Positions 60,101-64,000 of a stretch of DNA of 64,000 bases are shown here, one piece after another; the stretch's first letter is position 1; each line of letters opens with the position of its first letter. The stretch covers positions 6,034,411 through 6,098,410 of the forward strand of contig NC_071594.1 in assembly GCF_024509145.1 (NCBI RefSeq), given 5' to 3'. Under the pieces are notes generated by a model. It was not told the origin of the DNA. It made no database searches and saw only the letters and a list, made by a program, of their open reading frames with translations. The stretch comes from Vidua macroura (taxonomy: Eukaryota > Chordata > Aves > Passeriformes > Viduidae). The position numbers and the translations under genes were made by a program.

Positions 60101-63100
60101 AGCGTGTCCTGAATCGCTCCAGCCCTCTGCCCCCACAGCCTCGGGGCACCCTGACCCGAGCCAGGGGGCTCAGCACTGCCAGGAGGGGCTCAGAGCCAGG
60201 GGCTGGCCCAGCTCTGCACCTGCCAGCCCCAGGCAGCGCAGCCCGGTGGGGCTGCAGGTGCCGAGTGCCCGGCTGCAGCGCGGGCAGCGCCGTCCTCAGG
60301 TGAATTATTCATGCTGTACAACAGCCCAGCGCTGCAGAGAGCGCCTGCACCCGCTGCCACGGAGAGGAAACAGCCACCTCAAAGTGCCTGGCACGTGTCA
60401 AACCCGTCCTCTGGCTGCTCACCCCACGCTGGGCGCTTGGGCTCCACCTTGTCACAGCTCTTTCTGGACAGGGACGAAAAATGCACCTCAGATCCCTTTC
60501 AGGGGATCCCAGCTGCAGGAGAAGGGCCTGGTTTCCTTGACACCATCACCGCTGTGGTGGTTCAGGAGCCTGTGGGTAGAGCTGGGGCTGGAGAGGCAGC
60601 AGCAAGGGGTGGGAAGGAGCTGGAAGGTGCCAGAGCGCTCTGGCAGTGACGCCAGGGAGATGCCATCACACGGAGCCCAGAGCACAGATTTGGGGAAAGG
60701 GTTTTCTGCAGGCAGAGCGACGAGGAGTGATGAAACCAGCTTGGACAGAGGATGCCACATCTGCAAGTTGTTCCACTGATGTACAGCTTTAATTAGGAGG
60801 CGGCAGCTAACGAAGGACCCGTTATTTATTTATGTAGTGCAGGAGCGACAAAAGCCCTGGCAGGGAGGAGCAAGGCCGGCCTAGCAGGGAGGGCTGGGGG
60901 CTGTGCAGGGATGGAGCAGGGAGAGGTGCACAGGAGGGAGTGTGGGATGGGACAAGGGGACCACAGCAGGGAGAGCATCATTTCGAGACAGGAACAGCCA
61001 CCTGCAGGGTGCTCATGGCTACAGGAGAGAAGGGGGAAAGCTGGGGGGGCTGCTGCGCTGGACTGGTGTGGACTCCTCACCTTGGTGGACTCTGATTCAC
61101 TCTCTGCTGCTTGCTGGATATCCTGGAGCCCTCCCAGATGTGTTGGAGCCCTCCCAGATGTGCTGGAGCCCTCCCCAAGAACCACTTGAGCACTCCAGAA
61201 ACCGGAGCGCTCAGGGGGCACTTGGAACACCCTGCAGGGAGGGTCCCCTTGTGCCACCCCCCAGCACTTTCTGCCAACGTCCCCATGCTGGGGGAGCACT
61301 GAGGGCGACAGGAGGGACACAGCAACACGGGGCCAAGCGGGAGCAGAGCTCCAGCAAGTGCCATGCCCCAGGGAATGGGCAGAGGCAGCTGCCTGTGCCC
61401 GAGGCAGCCAGCGCTTTGCTGAACCTCGGAGCAGAGTCACCCACGCTTAAAGGTCAGCGGCGGCGTGAAATGGAAGTCGCCTTATTCTCATTTTAAGCAT
61501 GTCCCCGCCATAAAAGCAGTGTTTGAATAACAAAAGAGCAGCAGCAGCACTCGGGTCATGGCGGGGGGAAGAGCCGCCAGAGCCCCCAAACCCCCAGCCC
61601 CTGCCTGCTGCAGGAATGGCTGTGCCCAGACACGACCCCAATCCCGTGGGAATGGTGTCCCTCTGCTGGGACCACTGAGGAGGGCACCAACCCCCACACT
61701 GGGATTCACTGCTGTCTAGGAAAGGCTGAGATTTTCCTTATTCTCCTCTCCCAAGAGGTTTTGAGGTCTTCATCCTCTACCTGCTCATTCCCCCATTTGC
61801 ATTTCTTCCCTGCCCCACTGGGCTGGGATCAGCTCTGGATTAAAGTTCCTGGGGCTCAGGATGCAGCAGCAGCAGCACCAGCGCCTGGCTGCTCAGCTGG
61901 GGCAGGGCTGCACCTGAGCTCAGTGACGTCCTTCTGAACAGGTCACAGCTCTTTGCCAAGGACCAAAACTGGAGGAGAAGGGTGAGGGGAAAAAAACAAA
62001 AGAACCTAGAAAGACTTCAGTTGCCTCAGAGTATTCTGACTGTCACTCTCCTGCCTCCTTCCCCACTGCCATCCTCCCTCCTCCTCTCCAGAGCAAGTAT
62101 TCAATCTTTTTTGTCTTGGCAAATAGCTTTTAAGTTCCTCCCACTCTCTCTAATTTATATTATTTTAATTATTGAATAGCCCTCTCACTCGTCGCCTGGA
62201 ACATTAACACGTTTTTAAAAAAAAAGAGACCCAGAAAAATCAAACTCCATCAGCGATCTGGTTCTTCCGTCCTCACTAACAGCTTCCAGCCCTCCCAGGA
62301 GGGGACCCGGCTCAGCACGCTGGGCTGGCAGAGGAAGAGGAGGGGAAAGACAGAGGGGGAAACAGCACCAACCCTGCAGAACACAGGGGTTTCAGGGTGC
62401 TGGGAGAAGGCCAAGATGGGATGGGGCCCCCATTGCCACTGGAGGTGCAGAATATTTACTTTTCTCCCTCATTTCTGCAGAGGGATTCTTGTTCACACAC
62501 GCTGCAGCCCAGGGACGTGGTTGTGGATAAATAAGTGTACATCAAGGGGGAAAGGAATTATCAACTCCTCGGCATTCCTGCGGCTGGCACAGAGCAGGAG
62601 GAAGAGCCCTACTCACCCCACCACAGCCTGAGCACCTCTGGGGCTGGTGGCACAGGACAAGCGTCCCCAGCCTGGCTGATGTCCCCTTGGACTGGAGCAG
62701 AGCAGCCCCAGCTGTCCCCTGCCATCGGCCATCGCTGCCTGCAGCCCTCTGGCTCAGGTGGGATTTCCATTTTGGGGTATAACCCACACCCCTGAAGGAG
62801 CATCCCCCAGAACCAAACCCACCCTCAGCCCACCTCCCATCCAGCCCCCGCCACGGGGCGGGAGCACCAGCGCCACAAAGCCGGGGGAGATGAGACAAAG
62901 ATCCTCCTGCTCCAAGTGTCGTCACCGGAGAGGGAAGGAGGAAGGGATCCCCGGGGACCTGGGGGAGGCAGGAGAAGCATTTTAACAGCACCATCTCTGC
63001 CTCCCCCCAGCTGTGGAGGAAGAGACACACAGGAGAAACACCGCCAGAGCGCCCGCGGGGGTTTTGCCGAGGAGTTCTCTTCACCTGGCCAAGCCCTACC

Positions 63101-63618
63101 TTGAAGAGCCGCAGGATGTTGGCCACCATGATGGACACGGAGCTGCCCGAGGCGCCGATGACGCCGACCACCCGCTCCGGCTTGGTGATGATGGGGGGCC
63201 CCCCGCTGACACAGCGCACCTCGGTGCTGTCCTTCTCGATGAGGGCCTGCACGAAGGTCAGCGACTGCTCCAGGGCGTGCGTGTCCCGCGAGCACGTGTC
63301 CAGGATGCGCGCGCCCAGCGTGATGTTGGGCAGCAGGTCGGGGTCGTTGTTGATGCGGTCCAGGGCGAAGAGCATGGCCTCCAGGCGATGGATGCCCTTC
63401 TCCTTCTTCAGCTCCCCGCAGGCTTTGCCCTCGGCGCCCCGGCCGTGCACGGGGAAGAGCCCCCCGAGCGTGATGTCCCCGTCGATGCGGATGGAGTTCA
63501 TGTGCGGGTAGCCCTGGCCTTTGGGCTTGGCAGCACCCCCGGGCGCCCACCCCCAGCTCCAGGCACTCAGGAGGAGGCAGAAGGACAAACGCTCCATGCA
63601 AAAGTGACCCCCGCTCAT
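36144..63618 (-). CDS. GRM4: Metabotropic glutamate receptor 4, complete coding region in 10 exons
   Basis: Joining 63618-63100, 57103-56887, 50676-50541, 48552-48398, 47958-47818, 44554-44354, 43705-43569, 43138-42203, 37721-37475 and 36193-36144 gives 2739 nt, or 912 residues plus stop. Every junction is GT-AG and in phase. The protein has a signal peptide (about 1-30), a Venus-flytrap glutamate-binding domain (about 45-490), a nine-cysteine linker (C520 to C573), seven membrane helices (about 587-845) and a cytoplasmic tail. Glutamate contacts known for the family are present: K74, R78, S159, A180, T182, D312, K405. Cys136, the family's intersubunit disulfide residue, is also present. N-glycosylation sequons lie at N98, N301, in the NST of exon 7 and at N569. 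The tail ALATKQTYVSYSNHAI identifies GRM4 and not GRM6, GRM7 or GRM8. The family is presynaptic, Gi/o-coupled and lowers cAMP. The length equals my recollection of the human protein, and I see no break or frameshift. Confidence 0.97.
36194..37474 (-). other. GRM4: GRM4 intron 9 (1281 bp)
   Basis: GT-AG intron, phase 1. AT-rich unique sequence lies at 37080-37215. If retained, the tail after ENLETQ would read GEAAPAGARSGIL and stop at 37434. A 314-codon plus-strand open frame crosses it but has no recognisable content. Confidence 0.9.
37475..37721 (-). CDS. GRM4: GRM4 coding exon 9: TM7 and proximal C-tail (aa 815-897)
   Basis: 247 nt from a TCTTGCAG acceptor. It encodes MYIQTTTLTISVSLSASVS (TM7), the membrane-exit MPKVYIILFHPEQNV, a basic PKRKRSLKAVVTAAT segment and NGEAKSELCENLETQ. 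In group III receptors the basic segment is the overlapping calmodulin and G-beta-gamma binding region. The donor is G|GTGAGG. Confidence 0.96.
39284..39315. repeat. GAGCT pentamer array in GRM4 intron 8
   Basis: Six to seven units of GAGCT with one GAGCC change. Confidence 0.85.
41140..41420. promoter_or_regulatory. Candidate intronic element, GRM4 intron 8
   Basis: AT-rich unique DNA (CATAATCTACAATCATTATC, TTTTGCAATAATTTC). It also carries an 82-codon minus-strand open frame with no known similarity and no credible splice context, so a noncoding element is the preferred reading. Confidence 0.3.
42203..43138 (-). CDS. GRM4: GRM4 coding exon 8: cysteine-rich linker and TM1-TM6 (aa 503-814)
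   Basis: A single 936-nt exon, in phase 0 at both ends. It carries nine cysteines (C520, C524, C538, C539, C542, C545, C557, C560, C573) of the linker that couples ligand binding to the membrane domain. TM1 starts near W587. The class C intracellular-loop motifs TPIVKASGRELSYVLL and KTNRIYRIFEQGKKSVSAP are intact, as are FVRYND, the ICLLGYS helix, and the PKPIGFTM-like TM6 region ending FFGTSQSAEK. The acceptor is CCCCGCAG and the donor GTAAGG. Its high GC content leaves long open frames on the opposite strand, which are shadows. Confidence 0.97.
43139..43568 (-). other. GRM4: GRM4 intron 7 (430 bp)
   Basis: The shortest intron, GT-AG, phase 0. Unique sequence with no repeat recognised. Confidence 0.9.
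43569..43705 (-). CDS. GRM4: GRM4 coding exon 7 (aa 457-502)
   Basis: 137 nt encoding GIAGTPVTFNENGDAPGRYD, then IYQYQIRNSTPEYKVIGQW and TDHLHLK. This is the last part of the flytrap domain before the cysteine-rich linker. NST is a glycosylation sequon. The acceptor is TTTCCCACAG. The donor GTAAGG follows codon AAG in phase 0. Confidence 0.95.
43706..44353 (-). other. GRM4: GRM4 intron 6 (648 bp)
   Basis: GT-AG intron, phase 1. The 43800-43990 part is purine-rich on the plus strand (GAGA and AAAT words). A 19-bp unit GGCAGCAGGTGAGGGCAGG-like is duplicated at about 44101-44143. Nothing else is recognised. Confidence 0.9.
44354..44554 (-). CDS. GRM4: GRM4 coding exon 6 (aa 390-457)
   Basis: 201 nt encoding NRERIGQDSSYEQEGKVQF through KYIRNVNFSG. 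K405 in YEQEGKVQF is the distal ligand contact that binds the glutamate side chain or agonist phosphonate in group III receptors. The acceptor is CCCCGCAG. The donor is TCAG|GTCTGC, with poor agreement after GT, so it may be a regulated or weak site. Confidence 0.95.
45150..45260. promoter_or_regulatory. Candidate intronic element, GRM4 intron 5
   Basis: Homeodomain-rich run: CGCCCTTAATGGGCC, CATGTTAATCACTTAGC, CACCGATTAACGC, CGCCGTTAATTACAGC. Four TTAAT cores lie within 100 bp. Confidence 0.35.
45640..45890. promoter_or_regulatory. Candidate intronic element, GRM4 intron 5
   Basis: Unique AT-balanced sequence including TCATGCAAAGCCC, CACATTATTGACAGG, AGTCATTAATC and AGATAATTACCCATTAAAAG. 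Confidence 0.3.
46190..46345. promoter_or_regulatory. Candidate intronic element, GRM4 intron 5
   Basis: GACAATAAATCTCTG, CTGATTATAATAGCAGG and GGTAATTAATTTTCAAG in non-repetitive sequence. Confidence 0.25.
47818..47958 (-). CDS. GRM4: GRM4 coding exon 5 (aa 343-390)
   Basis: 141 nt encoding GFDRYFSSRTLDNNRRNIW, then FAEFWEENFHCKLSRHALRKGSS and IKKCT. The CKLSRHALRKGSSIKKC stretch is specific to the GRM4 branch; GRM8 has a different sequence here. The acceptor follows CCCCGGGCAG and the donor is A|GTAAGA, with one base of the Asn390 codon before the junction. The two cysteines belong to the lobe-2 disulfide set. Confidence 0.95.
47959..48397 (-). other. GRM4: GRM4 intron 4 (439 bp)
   Basis: Short GT-AG intron, phase 1. 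A CR1-like tail lies at 48282-48328. Nothing else is recognised. Confidence 0.9.
48282..48328 (+). mobile_element. CR1 tail fragment in GRM4 intron 4
   Basis: AGGTCTTTAAAGTCCCTTCC followed by AACCCAAATGATGGTGATTCC matches the CR1 3' terminus. It sits 70 bp above the exon-4 donor side of the intron. Confidence 0.6.
48398..48552 (-). CDS. GRM4: GRM4 coding exon 4 (aa 291-343)
   Basis: 155 nt after a TTTCCACAG acceptor. It encodes RRVLEAAKRANQTGHFIW, then MGSDSWGSKIAPVLHLEE and ends at KRVSVRG. D312 in the GSDSWGS motif contacts the ligand amino group, and N301 is a glycosylation sequon (NQT). The donor is GTATGG. No ATG-initiated reading frame of useful length covers this exon, so it was found by reading between its neighbours for the family motif. 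Phases fit exactly. Confidence 0.95.
48961..49065. repeat. 20-bp tandem repeat in GRM4 intron 3
   Basis: Five units of TGGGCTGTGCTGGGCYCAAC plus a partial sixth. Differences are GA for GC in unit 1 and CTCAGC in unit 2. Confidence 0.94.
50477..50520. repeat. Decamer repeat GTGCATCCCA beside the exon-3 donor
   Basis: Four perfect units, preceded by GTCCCA and followed by GTGCATCCCT. On the transcribed strand it is TGGGATGCAC repeated, starting about 20 nt into intron 3. Confidence 0.93.
50541..50676 (-). CDS. GRM4: GRM4 coding exon 3 (aa 246-291)
   Basis: 136 nt encoding GVCVAQSVKIPREPKPGEF through FANEDDIR, in lobe 2 of the flytrap domain. The acceptor is CTGCTGCAG. The donor is CAG|GTGTGG, which departs from the GTRAGT consensus and looks weak. 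A decamer minisatellite begins about 20 nt into the following intron. The exon starts two bases into the shared glycine codon and ends two bases into the R291 codon, matching its neighbours. Confidence 0.95.
55310..55500. promoter_or_regulatory. Candidate intronic element, GRM4 intron 2
   Basis: TTGATAACTAAATTATCAC (near-palindromic), ACTAATGCACATAATCGCC, CCAAATTACAGG and CTGCAATTACGCC in unique sequence. Confidence 0.3.
55930..56085. promoter_or_regulatory. Candidate intronic element, GRM4 intron 2
   Basis: TTTGATTAGGAGC, TTTATTCCCTTTATCC, ATTTATAAGGCCATAACGC and CACTTAAGCCTGTAATAAGC in unique sequence, next to GC-rich flanks. Confidence 0.3.
56887..57103 (-). CDS. GRM4: GRM4 coding exon 2 (aa 174-246)
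   Basis: It begins IPQISYASTAPDL directly after a CATCCCAG acceptor and runs 217 nt to REDG, ending one base into a glycine codon before a strong GTGAGT donor. It carries A180 and T182, which contact the amino and carboxyl groups of bound glutamate in this family, and the FSRVVPSD stretch of the lobe hinge. Reading on into the intron gives an unrelated sequence, which supports the boundary. Confidence 0.96.
57590..57660 (-). mobile_element. Possible CR1 tail in GRM4 intron 1
   Basis: AAGATGGAAAAGGCTTATT followed by AAATCATCAAGCCCAGGTTC resembles the complement of an old CR1 3' end. Short and diverged. Confidence 0.35.
59349..59445. repeat. 11-bp tandem repeat AACCAAAAACC in GRM4 intron 1
   Basis: About nine units, near perfect; the last has AAAA in place of AAAAA. 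Confidence 0.95.
59545..59690. promoter_or_regulatory. Candidate intronic element, GRM4 intron 1
   Basis: CATAATTATTAATTTC, ATGCATATCTTATGCAAAGC, GGAATTGATTTAATTAG and GCTTTTAATTAGGG in non-repetitive sequence. An octamer-like TTATGCAAAG is present. Confidence 0.35.
61121..61177. repeat. 20-bp tandem repeat in GRM4 intron 1
   Basis: Nearly three units of TGYTGGAGCCCTCCCAGATG. Confidence 0.9.
63100..63618 (-). CDS. GRM4: GRM4 coding exon 1: signal peptide and start of ligand-binding domain (aa 1-173)
   Basis: The ATG at 63616-63618 has G at -3. It starts a 30-residue hydrophobic leader (run CLLLSAW near residues 14-20) followed by KPKGQGYPHMNSIRIDGD. Two codons upstream is only a TTG, so this is the first in-frame ATG of the exon and gives a 912-residue protein. 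K74 and R78 (ligand carboxylate contacts), C67 and C109 (lobe-1 disulfide), N98 (glycosylation), C136 (dimer disulfide) and S159 fall in this exon. It ends at codon AAG for K173, phase 0, with donor GTAGGG. An internal in-frame ATG (Met8) could also start translation and would leave a shorter leader. Confidence 0.96.
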
Positions 63619-63663
63619 CGCCAAGGCCGTGCTGGGGCAGAGCTCGGGCCGGGAACGCGGCGC

Positions 63664-63696
63664 TCAGGGGGCCGGGCCGGGCCGGGCGGGCGGCAT
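63664..63696 (-). other. Upstream ORF 2 in the GRM4 leader (10 codons plus stop)
   Basis: ATG at 63694-63696 opens a Pro/Ala/Arg/Gly-rich decapeptide that stops at TGA 63664-63666, 45 nt before the main ATG. It reads through the GGCCGG repeats. It is not in frame with GRM4. Confidence 0.35.
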
Positions 63697-63725
63697 GGCT
63701 CCAGAGGGATCCCGCTGCGGCTCCG

Positions 63726-63803
63726 TCAGCGGCTCCCGACGGTGCTGCCGGCCCCGGGGGAGCAGCGGGAGGTCGGGATGCAGGAGGGCGCCGGGGTCTG
63801 CAT
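63726..63803 (-). other. Upstream ORF 1 in the GRM4 leader (25 codons plus stop)
   Basis: ATG at 63801-63803 with CC before it, reading MQTPAPSCIPTSRC and on to TGA at 63726-63728, about 107 nt before the receptor start. If this sequence is in the mRNA, the uORF would be met first by scanning ribosomes. Its own context is mediocre (T at -5, G at -3). No known peptide is recognised. Confidence 0.4.
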
Positions 63804-63805
63804 GG

Positions 63806-64000
63806 CTACACCAGAGAGGAGAGACAGCGGCAGAGACACGAGCCCACGCAAAGCTTCGGGTCCTTCCTCCAGGGACCTTGGAGGGACGGAGAAAAGGGGA
63901 GAGAGAAAATTAGGCAGGAGCAGGAAGAGGACATTGGCTATTCTGGGATTTCATCAGGGAGATGGTGGAAATAAGCACCGGGGGTTATTGCAAAAAATAG
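63806..64000 (-). other. Sequence upstream of the leader: 5' intron or promoter-proximal DNA
   Basis: On the minus strand this is pyrimidine-rich in two places (CTCTCTCCCCTTTTCTCC and CTGTCTCTCCTCTCTGG), as expected just before a 3' splice site. A CCAAT-like motif (minus AGCCAATG, near 63935) is present. No coding sequence is seen. The window ends here, so the GRM4 promoter may lie outside it. Confidence 0.35.

Larger units (their letters stand above)
57104..63099 (-). other. GRM4: GRM4 intron 1 (between coding exons 1 and 2, 5996 bp)
   Basis: GT-AG intron, phase 0. It holds an 11-bp minisatellite (59349-59445), a 20-bp triplicate (61121-61177), a possible CR1 tail (57590-57660) and an AT-rich candidate regulatory stretch (59545-59690), all listed separately. 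The rest is GC-rich unique sequence with no convincing exon; its ORFs do not resemble any family I know. Confidence 0.9.
63619..63805 (-). other. GRM4: GRM4 5' leader next to the start codon (probable UTR part of coding exon 1)
   Basis: This GC- and CpG-rich sequence directly upstream of the ATG includes runs of GGCC and CCGGGC. On the minus strand a polypyrimidine stretch ends in GTGTAG at 63806-63810. That would serve as a 3' splice site joining a distal noncoding exon, as in mammals where the first GRM4 exon is untranslated. It could equally be part of the promoter region. The sequence alone does not decide. Confidence 0.5.

Noticed and set aside
63101..63511. 136-codon plus-strand open frame
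   Set aside because: Antisense shadow of GRM4 coding exon 1.
36144..63618. Identification as GRM8, GRM7 or GRM6
   Set aside because: The tail ALATKQTYVSYSNHAI, the exon-5 stretch HCKLSRHALRKGSSIKKC and the exon-2 stretch EAFIQKSREDG follow GRM4 and not its paralogues.
63619..63624. Two-codon upstream extension of GRM4 (TTG GCG before the ATG)
   Set aside because: It starts on TTG, which is not a normal animal start. The ATG gives the expected 912 residues.

Overview
This is vertebrate nuclear DNA, most likely from a bird and probably a songbird. The strongest evidence is one complete multi-exon gene on the minus strand, GRM4, which encodes metabotropic glutamate receptor 4. It has ten coding exons between 63618 and 36144, all joined by GT-AG introns in consistent phase, and it encodes 912 residues. 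The bird assignment rests on short introns, GC-rich sequence full of minisatellites (as on a microchromosome), CR1-type LINE tails, no SINE or L1 remains that I could see, and two solitary LTRs. One LTR resembles, from memory, a family common in passerines. The species cannot be read from the sequence.

Layout, left to right. 1-35339 is intergenic DNA beyond the 3' end of GRM4, and I found no convincing coding exon there. It holds a telomere-like array (2382-2472), two solo LTRs about 740 bp apart (8508-9156 and 9900-10520), a large CCCATY minisatellite (14870-15217) next to a 26-bp repeat (15286-15398), a 460-bp AT-only block (22191-22655) beside a CpG-rich patch (22690-23010), a 39-bp x 5 repeat (31691-31880), and CR1 tails at 16760 and 34888. 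Several AT-rich, non-repetitive stretches look like candidate conserved noncoding elements. 35340-36143 reads as the GRM4 3' UTR. 36144-63618 holds the coding exons and nine introns (430 bp to 6.2 kb), several with private minisatellites. 63619-64000 holds GC-rich leader sequence with two short upstream ORFs and a possible 3' splice site for an upstream noncoding exon.

Function. GRM4 is a class C, Gi/o-coupled presynaptic glutamate receptor. All the ligand-contact residues I checked (K74, R78, S159, A180, T182, D312, K405), the intersubunit Cys136, the nine-cysteine linker domain and the seven-helix region are intact, so the gene looks functional. I see no operon, CRISPR array, prokaryotic feature or multi-gene novel system. 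The unusual content is repeat structure, LTR insertion sites and possible regulatory DNA.
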